DNA from: Bacteroidota bacterium
Lineage (GTDB): Bacteria; Bacteroidota; Bacteroidia; Flavobacteriales_D; Sanyastnellaceae
NCBI GenBank assembly: GCA_027621555.1
Contig: JAQCBJ010000017.1
Coordinates: forward strand, 1 to 34,120
Reading direction: 5' to 3'
Length of the DNA: 34,120 nt
Under the pieces are notes generated by a model, which made no database searches, was not told the DNA's origin, and saw nothing but the letters and a program-made list of their open reading frames with translations. Positions 8,476 through 16,097 of this stretch are shown piece by piece. Made by a program: the position numbers and the translations under genes. Numbering within the stretch: the stretch's first letter is position 1; each line of letters starts with the position of its first letter.

Positions 8476-9924
8476 ATGAATTTGAAAAACATGTTGACGT
8501 TGGGTCTGGCTGGGGCCCTCGTCTTGACTGGATGTCGAAAGGACTTCGACTCCATCAACACCAACCCCAACGAGCCACTCACTGTCTCTACTGGGTTCTT
8601 GTTGACTTCAGCACAAAAATCACTCATGGACAACACCACCGACGAGTGGTGGAATGGCCGCCGCGGAAACCAACTCGCTCAGTACTGGGCTTCGAACCAG
8701 TACTCCAACGAGAGCCGTTACCAGTTCCGCACGGAGATTGACAACGAGTACTGGAGCGCCTTCTACGCAGGAGCTCTTAAAGATCTCCAAGACATCATCG
8801 ACCTGAACAGTGGAGAAAATGCCGTAGATGTTTCGAGCTACGGCTCCAACGGCAATCAGATTGCTGTGGCGACCCTCCTTCAGGCGTGGACGTTCCAAAT
8901 GTTGACGGATTGCTACGGAGATATCCCGTTCTCTCAAGCGCTGAAGGGGAGTGAGAACACGACACCTGCCTACGATTCTCAAGCCGACGTCTACGCAGGC
9001 TTGATCACCATGATTGACGGCGCCCTTGCGAGCATTGACGCGGCAGGCGCGGGCCCAGAGGGTGATATCGTATATGGCGGCGACATGAGTAAGTGGGCCA
9101 TGTTCGGAAACTCGCTCAAGCTCCGTATTGCCATGCGCATGTCGGACGTGAACGGTGCGGCGGCTAAGTCGGCCGGTGAAGCGGCTTTGGCTGCGGGTGT
9201 AATCTTGGACAACGGCGACAACGCCTTGTTTGGGTACCTCGACGCCGTGCCGAACAACCACCCCATCAACCAGGACTACCAAACCCGAAACGATTTCGCG
9301 GCGTCCAACACGATGGTGGATTACCTCACGACGAATGCTGACCCTCGTTTGAGTGTGTACTACGCGCCGAACGCAGCGGGAGCTTACGTGGGTGAAGTGT
9401 ACGGTTTGAACGAAGCCAACGCGGCTTTGACACCCAACGACGACGTGAGCCAGCGCGGTTCAGCGGTGTTGGCAGCGACGATGCCCGGCATTTATATGGA
9501 TGCGGCCCAAGTGCGCTTTTTGTGCGCCGAGGCGGCAGCCAAGGGTTGGGCTAACGCAGGCGGATCGGCTGAAGAACACTACGCGGCCGGCATCCAGGCG
9601 TCTATGGACTTTTGGGGTGTGGAAGCGGCTGATGCCCAAACTTACATCGATGCACACCCCTTCTCTGCGGAGTCATGGGTGTACGAGAAGTGGGTGGCGT
9701 TGTACATGCAGGGAATCGAAGGATGGTGCGAATGGCGCCGTTTGGATGGCCCTGCACTCAACGCATGTGCGGACGGCAGCCTCGGCGGCGGTACGGACGG
9801 CGACTTGCCTCCTCACCGCTTCACGTTGCCTCTCGATGAGGCGACGCTGAACGAAGCCAACTGGGACGCTGCGGGCGGAGCCACCAACACCTTGAACACC
9901 CCGCTCTGGTGGGATGTCAACTAA
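8476..9924 (+). CDS. SusD/RagB-family nutrient-binding lipoprotein
   Basis: This is the surface-exposed lipoprotein that caps the SusC transporter and binds substrate. The 482-aa protein has a lipoprotein signal peptide with LVLTGC (predicted lipidated Cys20). It is followed by KDFDSINTNPNEPL, the DFxxINTNPN opening typical of the SusD-like_2 branch. The rest is consistent with the TPR-rich SusD fold, including WTFQMLTDCYGDIPFSQAL and, near the C-terminus, SWVYEKWVALYMQGIEGWCEWRRLD. It shares the SusC transcription unit and is closed by a strong terminator 21 bases downstream. The SusD-like_2 branch is a less-studied group, so carbohydrate or peptide substrates are both possible. Confidence 0.93.
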   Translation: MNLKNMLTLGLAGALVLTGCRKDFDSINTNPNEPLTVSTGFLLTSAQKSLMDNTTDEWWNGRRGNQLAQYWASNQYSNESRYQFRTEIDNEYWSAFYAGALKDLQDIIDLNSGENAVDVSSYGSNGNQIAVATLLQAWTFQMLTDCYGDIPFSQALKGSENTTPAYDSQADVYAGLITMIDGALASIDAAGAGPEGDIVYGGDMSKWAMFGNSLKLRIAMRMSDVNGAAAKSAGEAALAAGVILDNGDNALFGYLDAVPNNHPINQDYQTRNDFAASNTMVDYLTTNADPRLSVYYAPNAAGAYVGEVYGLNEANAALTPNDDVSQRGSAVLAATMPGIYMDAAQVRFLCAEAAAKGWANAGGSAEEHYAAGIQASMDFWGVEAADAQTYIDAHPFSAESWVYEKWVALYMQGIEGWCEWRRLDGPALNACADGSLGGGTDGDLPPHRFTLPLDEATLNEANWDAAGGATNTLNTPLWWDVN

Positions 9925-9944
9925 GTTGAAATGAACTGAAACGG

Positions 9945-9973
9945 AAAGCCCGGCCTCGTGCCGGGCTTTTTTT
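9945..9973 (+). terminator. Rho-independent terminator of the SusCD unit
   Basis: A perfect 10-bp GC-rich stem (AAAGCCCGGC, 9945-9954, with GCCGGGCTTT, 9960-9969) has a five-base loop, CTCGT. It is followed by an unbroken T tract (9967-9973). It lies 21 bases after the SusD stop and touches the stop codon of the convergent gene at 9972, so it separates the two converging units. Confidence 0.9.
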
Positions 9974-10730
9974 ATGCCTCCAGAGGAAACAGCACAGGAC
10001 GACTGGGTGAAGCGTCGTTCATGAAGGGAGCAACTCCGAGGTGAAGCAGGTACATCCCGTCTGGGGCGTTTTCAGGCACATAGACGAGCTCAGTGATGGT
10101 GCACCCTGGTCTTGGGTCGTTTGGAAGCCCCCAAAACGCGTGGTGAGCCTCCAACCGTCCCCCGTCCACCTCCCGGTCTACCGAGGGGAGGTCAACCAGG
10201 ATGTGTTCCACGCCATGCTCCACCAAGTGATTCATGAATTCGACGGTGAAGTAGGCGGGGTTCGAATTGGACCAGTTGCGGTGCTGCTTCGAAATGTCGT
10301 TGGGCAGCGTGCGCACAACCAAGGCCGTTGGCCAACCTAAAGCCTCCAGTCCGTCCAAGGCTTGTTTGTCAATCACGAGGTCTTCACCCTGTGATTCTGG
10401 TGTGATTGTAATCAATGCGCATGGGAAGTGGGCACGCTGATCGCGGAACAACGGATCGACAGGGTGGATTTTTTCCGTGATGTGCCCCAAACATTCGGTG
10501 TGGGTACCGTGCCCGTGCGGGTTGAACGTCACGTTTCGGAAGTTGACGGAACCACCCGAGGCCACCTCACCCACGAAGCCCTCGCCCCGAACAGGCTCCA
10601 TGATGGGCGATTCGACATACCATGCCGAGGGATTGGATTCGCCATTGGCAGCCAAGGACAGACTCAAGTCAACGGGCTCATCGAGCTTAGCGCGATGCGT
10701 CTTTCCCCTCCAAATGAACTCACAAACCAT
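9972..10730 (-). CDS. Cyclase / kynurenine-formamidase-like family protein
   Basis: This belongs to the putative cyclase (kynurenine formamidase-like) family of metal-dependent amide hydrolases. Members hydrolyse N-formylkynurenine, isatin and similar compounds; the substrate here is unknown. The ATG at 10730 gives MVCEFIWRGKTHRAKLDEPV and 252 aa. An upstream in-frame TTG at 10760 lies inside the terminator hairpin of the neighbouring gene, so I rejected it. The metal-binding segment reads HGHGTHTECLGH (residues 72-83). It resembles the family motif HxGTHxDxPxH, but has Glu where Asp is usual and lacks the proline. A later conserved-looking part is HILVDLPSVDRE. No signal peptide is visible. 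It is likely cytoplasmic, and no tryptophan-catabolism genes are nearby. Confidence 0.8.
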   Translation of the reverse strand: MVCEFIWRGKTHRAKLDEPVDLSLSLAANGESNPSAWYVESPIMEPVRGEGFVGEVASGGSVNFRNVTFNPHGHGTHTECLGHITEKIHPVDPLFRDQRAHFPCALITITPESQGEDLVIDKQALDGLEALGWPTALVVRTLPNDISKQHRNWSNSNPAYFTVEFMNHLVEHGVEHILVDLPSVDREVDGGRLEAHHAFWGLPNDPRPGCTITELVYVPENAPDGMYLLHLGVAPFMNDASPSRPVLFPLEA

Positions 10731-10745
10731 GAGGTCAAGAAACGA

Positions 10746-10772
10746 AGAAAGGCGCCACAAGGGCGCCTTTCT
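10746..10772 (-). terminator. Hairpin terminator after outer-membrane protein gene
   Basis: A perfect 11-bp inverted repeat (10746-10756 with 10762-10772) has a five-base loop. Read on the minus strand it is followed by T-rich sequence (TCGTTTCTTG). It lies 24 bases beyond the stop of the barrel-protein gene and 16 bases before the ATG of the next gene on the same strand. It could therefore limit read-through rather than stop it completely. Confidence 0.6.
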
Positions 10773-10795
10773 GAAAAGTTCGAGGGGGATTGTTC

Positions 10796-11830
10796 TTATT
10801 CGAACAAGAAACCGATACGGAGCATGCCCGTAGAGTAGGTTCCCAAGAAGTTGGATCCACTGAAGAACCCGTCACGAGGGGCGTCACCTGGGATGCCATT
10901 TGGCTTCACAGCTTGGTCGAGTGTCTGTGGTGATTGCTCGCTCCAATCGCTCCACAAGTCGTCCACTGCGACGTAAGCCGCCTGGTTGTAGATGTCGCCT
11001 CCCACGCTTCCTTGCGAGAAGAACACGTTGTCCGTGATCCAAGGCTCACCGTTGATGACGTAGTTCACTTCCGTGGACGTGCTCCACAAGTAGTTGCCGC
11101 CTTCCACAGTGTTCACAACCAAACCGTCTTCCGTGCCTTGACCGCCGTCGAAGTAGATGTTGAAGGCGTTGTTGTCGCTGGCTGTGATGGTGGAAGTGAT
11201 GCCAGAGGTGCGTCCGTAACGGAGACCAGCTTCAAATCCGACGTAGATGGCGTCGTTGAAGTAGTAGTCTGCACCGAAGAGAAGGTCGAGGTTGATGGTG
11301 GAAGACTTTATGTCGTTGGAGTACGACCAAATCCCCCAGTTTGCTGGGTCTTCCTCGGCACTCCATTCGGCGTCTTCTGCAGTTCCGCTTTCAAGGTTCA
11401 AAGCGCTGAAGCGCTCACGCGTCAAAGTGAGCGAATTCATGCTAATTCCTGCGCCAACCGCGAAGTACGGGGACAAGTTGTCGGTGCCTTTGAAGTGCAT
11501 CTCGTAGCCGAGGCCGAGGTCAATCTGAGAGTAGTTGTTCGAAAGGAACAAATCATCGTGGGTCAACGTTCCGCCGGCAGGGCCGTTTTGGAGTGAGTTC
11601 TCGGGAACGACCAAGTAGCTGTTGCTGGTTTGGTTCAATCCGAGCGTCACGCGGAGCGCGCGGTCGTCGTCCATGAACTTACGGTACTTGATGACCGAGG
11701 CGTTAATGGGTTTGCCGCTGAAGGGGTTGAAAGAGACTTCAACGTTGTGCTCACCGCCAAGCTGCTTTTGGGCTTGAGCGGAGGTGAATGCCACGGCGAA
11801 CATGGCAAAGGTGAACATCAGTTTTTTCAT
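10796..11830 (-). CDS. Outer-membrane beta-barrel protein
   Basis: This 344-aa secreted protein has a clear signal peptide (MKKLMFTFAMFAVAFTSAQA, cleavage near residue 20). The body is rich in alternating aromatic/hydrophobic strands typical of porin-like barrels: QIDLGLGYEMHF, SPYFAVGAGISMNSLTL, TINLDLLFGADYYF, AIYVGFEAGLRYG and a terminal MLRIGFLFE. A long polar acidic insertion (about 210-310) could form extracellular loops. I do not recognise a specific family beyond general Bacteroidota outer-membrane barrel proteins. It stands alone, followed by a hairpin terminator, with 129 bases of non-coding DNA upstream holding a candidate promoter. Confidence 0.75.
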   Translation of the reverse strand: MKKLMFTFAMFAVAFTSAQAQKQLGGEHNVEVSFNPFSGKPINASVIKYRKFMDDDRALRVTLGLNQTSNSYLVVPENSLQNGPAGGTLTHDDLFLSNNYSQIDLGLGYEMHFKGTDNLSPYFAVGAGISMNSLTLTRERFSALNLESGTAEDAEWSAEEDPANWGIWSYSNDIKSSTINLDLLFGADYYFNDAIYVGFEAGLRYGRTSGITSTITASDNNAFNIYFDGGQGTEDGLVVNTVEGGNYLWSTSTEVNYVINGEPWITDNVFFSQGSVGGDIYNQAAYVAVDDLWSDWSEQSPQTLDQAVKPNGIPGDAPRDGFFSGSNFLGTYSTGMLRIGFLFE

Positions 11831-11847
11831 GACTGAAATTTAGGTTT

Positions 11848-11855
11848 CAAAGATT
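11848..11855 (-). promoter_or_regulatory. Possible -7 box of outer-membrane protein gene
   Basis: On the minus strand the sequence reads AATCTTTG, one mismatch from TAnnTTTG. It sits 17 bases before the ATG at 11830. A TTG about 23 bases further upstream is slightly too distant for a standard -33 element. This is a weak call. Confidence 0.3.
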
Positions 11856-11900
11856 CGGTGGTGCAAGAAAGCACAGAACAAGAGATTCACAAAGGCTTTA

Positions 11901-11936
11901 GGTTATCAACATTCACAAAAAGAATTGTTCATAACC
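11901..11936. repeat. Imperfect inverted repeat between glmS and barrel-protein gene
   Basis: GGTTATCAACA (11901-11911) and TGTTCATAACC (11926-11936) form an 11-bp dyad with one central mismatch and a 14-base A-rich spacer. It lies 24 bases beyond the glmS stop. As RNA from the minus strand it could form a hairpin that ends glmS transcription, but no T tract follows directly. It could instead be an operator. Apart from this and the short GTGC/GCAC hairpin at 11861-11874, the 11831-11959 gap shows nothing else. Confidence 0.4.
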
Positions 11937-11959
11937 AACAAAAACAGCGATGCAAGGTG

Positions 11960-13807
11960 TCATTCGACGGTGACGCTTTTCGCCAAATTCCGAGGCTGAT
12001 CCACATTGCACCCCCTCATCAACGCAATGTGGTAGCTCAAGAGTTGCATGGGCACCACGGTAAGAAGTGGGGCAAGGGCGTTGTGGACTTTGGGGATTTC
12101 AACGACGTGATCAACCAAAGAGCGGACTTTGGTGTCCCCCTCGGTCACGACGGCGAGGATTTGACCGCCCCGTGCTTTGACTTCTTGAATGTTGCTGACC
12201 ACCTTTTCGTACACCTCGTCTTGAGTGGCGATGAACACCACAGGCATGGCTTCATCAATCAAGGCGATGGGACCGTGCTTCATTTCTGCCGCAGGATAGC
12301 CTTCGGCGTGGATGTAGCTGATTTCTTTCAGCTTGAGCGCACCCTCAAGCGCGACAGGGAACTGGAAGCCTCGTCCCAGATAAAGCGCGTTTTCGGCCCG
12401 AGCGAACTTTTCCGCGATGTGTTCCACAGGAGCGGCGTTGTTCAGGACTTTTTGCACCAACCCCGGGATGTTGTCGAGACCCGTCATGAGCCGCATGAAC
12501 GTGGCGTCGTCGAGGGTGCCGAGGCGCTTGCCTAGGTGCATGGCCATTACCGTCAGCACCGCGACTTGGGCTGTAAACGCTTTGGTGGAGGCCACGCCAA
12601 TCTCAGGACCCGCGTGGGTGTATGCTCCTGCGTGTGTTTCCCGGGCGATGCTGGACCCAACCACATTGCACACCCCAAACACGTGGGCGCCGTGCTCTTT
12701 GGCCAGTCGAATGGCCGCCAACGTGTCTGCGGTTTCGCCGCTTTGGGAAATGGCGATCACCACGTCGCTGTTGCGCACAATGGGGTTGCGGTAGCGAAAC
12801 TCCGAGGCGTATTCCACCTCGACCGGGATTCGAGCGAGGCCTTCAAAAAGGTATTCCGCCACGAGACCAGCGTGCCAGCTCGTTCCACACCCGAGAATCA
12901 GAATGCGCTGGGCCTTGCTCCAAACGTCCCAATGGTCGTCGATGCCCGACATGTGAACCTCGCCGGATTGAAGGCGAACGCGGCCCCGAATGGAGTCGCG
13001 AATGGACTTCGGTTGCTCGAAGATCTCTTTGAGCATGAAGTGGTCGTATCCGGCCTTTTCCAGAGAAGCAATTTCGAGCTCAATGGCCTGAATGGCAGGA
13101 GTTACGGCTGCGTCGCTGATGGTTCGGATTGTCAGTTCGCCCGACCGGGTCATGGTCGCAACCTCTTCGTCTTCGAGGTACACCACGTTTTTGGTGTGAG
13201 CAACAATGGGTGTGGCGTCCGAGCCCACAAAAAATTCGTTGTCTTGGCCAACCCCGATGACCAAAGGCGAAGACTTGCGCGCAGCGATCAGCCGGTCCGG
13301 TTGTGTTTGGTCCAGAACCACTAACGCGTAGGCCCCAATGACCTCTTTCAATGCGGTACGCACGGCGTCAGGGAGGTCGAGGCCTGTGGAGGTTTGGACT
13401 TCTTCAATGAAGTGAGCCAAGACTTCGGTGTCGGTTTCACTCACCAAGTCGTGGCCTCGGTGCGTCAACAACCCACGAAGCGCCTCGTAATTCTCAATGA
13501 TTCCGTTGTGAATGACGGCAATGCGGCCTTTCCCCCCCGCATGAGGGTGGGCGTTGACATCGCTCGGGGGACCATGCGTAGCCCAACGCGTGTGCCCAAT
13601 GCCAACGGTACCTTGCGGAAGATTGGCGCCTATGTGGGATTCGAGGTTGGCAACCTTGCCTTGTTTTTTCTCAATCCGTAGCTCGCCGTCGGTTTCCAGC
13701 GTGGCGACGCCTGCGCTGTCGTAGCCGCGGTACTCGAGGCGTTTGAGGCCGTCGATCAGGATGGGGTAGGCTGGCTTGGGTCCGAGGTATCCGACGATTC
13801 CACACAT
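11960..13807 (-). CDS. glmS: Glutamine-fructose-6-phosphate aminotransferase (isomerizing)
   Basis: GlmS makes glucosamine-6-phosphate from fructose-6-phosphate and glutamine, the first step towards UDP-GlcNAc for peptidoglycan and lipopolysaccharide. The 615-aa length is typical. The N-terminal glutamine amidotransferase domain begins MCGIVGYLG with catalytic Cys2 and contains GIGHTRWATHG and HNGIIENYEALR. Two SIS domains follow: CGTSWHAGLVAEYLFEG with SQSGETADTLAA, then LGRGFQFPVALEGALKLKEISY. The C-terminus PRNLAKSVTVE is canonical. It is 21 bases downstream of the DUF4270 gene on the same strand and probably co-transcribed with it. I saw no riboswitch- or ribozyme-like leader. Confidence 0.98.
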   Translation of the reverse strand: MCGIVGYLGPKPAYPILIDGLKRLEYRGYDSAGVATLETDGELRIEKKQGKVANLESHIGANLPQGTVGIGHTRWATHGPPSDVNAHPHAGGKGRIAVIHNGIIENYEALRGLLTHRGHDLVSETDTEVLAHFIEEVQTSTGLDLPDAVRTALKEVIGAYALVVLDQTQPDRLIAARKSSPLVIGVGQDNEFFVGSDATPIVAHTKNVVYLEDEEVATMTRSGELTIRTISDAAVTPAIQAIELEIASLEKAGYDHFMLKEIFEQPKSIRDSIRGRVRLQSGEVHMSGIDDHWDVWSKAQRILILGCGTSWHAGLVAEYLFEGLARIPVEVEYASEFRYRNPIVRNSDVVIAISQSGETADTLAAIRLAKEHGAHVFGVCNVVGSSIARETHAGAYTHAGPEIGVASTKAFTAQVAVLTVMAMHLGKRLGTLDDATFMRLMTGLDNIPGLVQKVLNNAAPVEHIAEKFARAENALYLGRGFQFPVALEGALKLKEISYIHAEGYPAAEMKHGPIALIDEAMPVVFIATQDEVYEKVVSNIQEVKARGGQILAVVTEGDTKVRSLVDHVVEIPKVHNALAPLLTVVPMQLLSYHIALMRGCNVDQPRNLAKSVTVE

Positions 13808-13828
13808 GGGCGGTTGGTGAAGTTGAGG

Positions 13829-15139
13829 TTACAGTCCGAGGGTTATCGTCAGTCGTGCTGGATTTTCTGCTTCGGTCCCAGCAAGCACAACGCTTGAAAT
13901 CGAAATTCCAGCTCGGCTGGAGACAAGGTACAACTCCCGGCCCTCCAATTGACCCTTCATCAACGCCTGCACCGTGCTGCTCAAGTTGAACACGTAGGCC
14001 TTCTCACTGCGGCTGTACAAACCGCCTACGGAGATGGGGGCTGTTTGGTCTGGCGACTGGACAAACCCTCCATCCGTGCCCTCAAGAAGCACAAACAATT
14101 GGTCTTGCGCCGGGATCGGTTTGTCAAAATAGGCGTCTTCGACGGGCAGCATCAATTCGGCTTTCAAAACCGTTGGCGTGTGACCGGCGCTGTCCAGGAA
14201 CGCGGAAAGGTGCGGGAAACGCAATCGAACCTTGCAACCGGAAGCGGACAACACGTAGGCGCGTTCAGTGCCGGCAAGGTCGTCGGGCCCCTCGGCTTCC
14301 TGCAGGTCACTCAATTCCCCAAGGAGCCCGCTCTCGAACAAGTTGACCCGTGCGCTCAACGGGCTGATCAAGAAGTCGTACGAAGACGTGTCGTTGTCGT
14401 TGTGGTAGTGCAGGCGCATCACACTCAGACCACTGCTGATGTCGAACGCCGCCACGCCATGACCGCCTTCTGCATGTTGAACGAGCAGGCCCGGCAAGTG
14501 ACCAAACCACGAGGCATTCCCGTCAAACGTAGTCGTGTCTAGGTCAAGAATAGCTTGGGCAACGTCGGCCCGAAGCGGGATTCGAAGTTGAGCCGCGAGG
14601 GTGTCGGAGCCGACGATGGTGGGTCCGCTGGGCTCAAACGACAAAGGTCCTGATTCGGTCGGAACCCACTCTTCTCCTGTGGTGGCAAAGGTGCCGTTGG
14701 AGTAATAGGTGCTGTCGAGAGACAACGAGTCCGCCAAGGGTTGGACGGACAACCGTTCCGGGCTCAATCGCCCGTAAAAATCACCGGTGTAGCGCAGCTG
14801 CAGAAACATGCTGTCGGCCACGGGGTTGGGGCCAAAGTCCACGTCGGTGGCCGAAAGCCGAAGCTGAGAGGCCAGCGAGGCACGGACGAGCCCAAACCGC
14901 GGAACAAAAACCTGCCCAATCAACCCTGTGCTGAGTTCGTCCGTTTCGAGGCTGTCCTCAAGGACAGTAGCGAGTTCAACGGTAACGGTGTCGACCACGA
15001 CGGCGTCCAACAGTTCTGACGTGGGTTGCAGGCCGAGACCGATGTCGGTTTCAGGTTTGGTGCACCCCCAAGAAAATGCAATCAAGCATCCAAGGACAAG
15101 GCAGACTGTCGGGTGGATGCGGAAATCGGTCCTCTTCAT
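13829..15139 (-). CDS. DUF4270-family lipoprotein
   Basis: This 436-aa lipoprotein has a signal peptide ending FSWGC (predicted lipidated Cys26). It then shows ETDIGLGLQPTSELLDAVVVDT and a repeated beta-rich pattern. I recognise this as the DUF4270 family, known from Bacteroidota and without an assigned function. Supporting stretches are LSTGLIGQVFVPRFGLVRASLASQLRLS near the start and PVEDAYFDKPIPAQDQLFVL near the end. The gene lies between the GT5-like gene (29-base gap) and glmS (21-base gap), all on the minus strand, so they look like one unit. A GAACTTCG box (15147-15154) seven bases upstream of the ATG could be an internal promoter. I infer an envelope role linked to surface glycan supply; this is not shown by the sequence. 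Confidence 0.82.
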   Translation of the reverse strand: MKRTDFRIHPTVCLVLGCLIAFSWGCTKPETDIGLGLQPTSELLDAVVVDTVTVELATVLEDSLETDELSTGLIGQVFVPRFGLVRASLASQLRLSATDVDFGPNPVADSMFLQLRYTGDFYGRLSPERLSVQPLADSLSLDSTYYSNGTFATTGEEWVPTESGPLSFEPSGPTIVGSDTLAAQLRIPLRADVAQAILDLDTTTFDGNASWFGHLPGLLVQHAEGGHGVAAFDISSGLSVMRLHYHNDNDTSSYDFLISPLSARVNLFESGLLGELSDLQEAEGPDDLAGTERAYVLSASGCKVRLRFPHLSAFLDSAGHTPTVLKAELMLPVEDAYFDKPIPAQDQLFVLLEGTDGGFVQSPDQTAPISVGGLYSRSEKAYVFNLSSTVQALMKGQLEGRELYLVSSRAGISISSVVLAGTEAENPARLTITLGL

Positions 15140-15168
15140 GAGGGCACGAAGTTCAGCAAGAACTCCTC

Positions 15169-15999
15169 TTACTCCGCGACAGCCTCAGTTTTTCCCTCCA
15201 GCATCGTGTCATAGAAAGCGTTAATTTCTGACACGAAGCCCTCTGACCCTTGGTAGGGCAGGATGGGCTTGTCCAAGCTGGCGAGTGTCGCCTGGGACCC
15301 AGGAGTCAAGGATTCCGATCCCACCACAATGGCGTCGGCTTCGCGCATGGCGAGGCTGTTTAGGTTGTCGAAGGTGGGTTCTGCAATGCTTTCCAACGCC
15401 TCAGCCGGAATGCCGTGTGCCACTGCTTTGGCCGCCATGGCTGGGTCGAGCGACCCTTCAAATCCTTCGTCGTAGGCGTGGTAAATCACCTTGGCGTTGG
15501 CGAAGTAGGGCTCGTCTGCGAACACGTGCTTCAAGTACAAAGGAGCCAAGCTCGTCATCCAGCCGCTGCAGTGGATGATGTCTGGAGCCCAGCCCAGTTT
15601 GCGCACTGTCTCGAGCACCCCGCGCACGAAGAACAAGCTGCGCTCGTCGTTGTCTGCGAAGAAGTTCCCGTCGCCGTCTTTCAACACCGCTTTCCGCTTG
15701 AAGTAGGTGTCGTTGTCGATGAAGTAGACTTGAATGCGCGCCGAAGGGATGGAGGCCACCTTGATGATCAGGGGGTGGTCCGTGTCGTTCACGTTCAGGT
15801 TCATCCCTGAAAGACGAATGACTTCGTGGAGCTGGTGCCGACGTTCATTGATCTTGCCAAATCGAGGCATGAACACGCGAATCTCTTTTCCTTTCTCATG
15901 CGTTCCCTGAGGCAACATCCGTGAGACGTGGCTCATGGTGGTTTCTGGGAGGTAGGGAGTGAGGTGCTGAGAAATGTAGAGGACGCGAGGCTTACTCAT
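15169..15999 (-). CDS. Truncated starch/glycogen synthase-like (GT5 N-terminal) protein
   Basis: The 276-aa protein resembles only the N-terminal Rossmann half of GT5 starch/glycogen synthases. Visible GT5-like stretches are RVLYISQHLTPYLPE at the start, RVFMPRFGKINERRHQLHEV, VYFIDNDTYFKRKAVL and GWAPDIIHCSGWMTSLAPLYLK. The ADP-glucose-binding KxGGL motif of true synthases is absent; the start reads QHLTPYLPETTMSHVSRM. The whole C-terminal catalytic half is also missing. The gene ends cleanly and is followed by the next operon gene, so this is not a local frameshift. Proteins of this size next to panC are familiar in Bacteroidota, usually labelled glycogen/starch synthase. I doubt that function. 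It is divergent from panC (98-base gap) and leads the unit with DUF4270 and glmS. Confidence 0.8.
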   Translation of the reverse strand: MSKPRVLYISQHLTPYLPETTMSHVSRMLPQGTHEKGKEIRVFMPRFGKINERRHQLHEVIRLSGMNLNVNDTDHPLIIKVASIPSARIQVYFIDNDTYFKRKAVLKDGDGNFFADNDERSLFFVRGVLETVRKLGWAPDIIHCSGWMTSLAPLYLKHVFADEPYFANAKVIYHAYDEGFEGSLDPAMAAKAVAHGIPAEALESIAEPTFDNLNSLAMREADAIVVGSESLTPGSQATLASLDKPILPYQGSEGFVSEINAFYDTMLEGKTEAVAE

Positions 16000-16027
16000 T
16001 CTGTTATGTCATTCGTGAAACGGATAG

Positions 16028-16035
16028 CCAAGATA
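16028..16035 (-). promoter_or_regulatory. Promoter of the GT5-like / DUF4270 / glmS unit
   Basis: On the minus strand TATCTTGG matches TAnnTTTG at all but one position. A TTG lies 20 bases upstream, a suitable -33 element. The box ends 28 bases before the ATG at 15999, giving a leader of about 24 bases, unlike the near-leaderless genes elsewhere in the window. The rest of the 16000-16097 gap shows no equally clear promoter for panC. Confidence 0.6.
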
Positions 16036-16097
16036 GGTATTTTTACGCCGAAATCCAAGCAAAACCGAGGGTTTCAGACTCAAAACAGCTCGTTTTC

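Noticed and set aside
11903-11911. TTATCAACA, one mismatch from a DnaA box, hinting at an origin.
   Set aside because: Only a single site, part of an inverted repeat, with no dnaA/dnaN genes or further boxes nearby.
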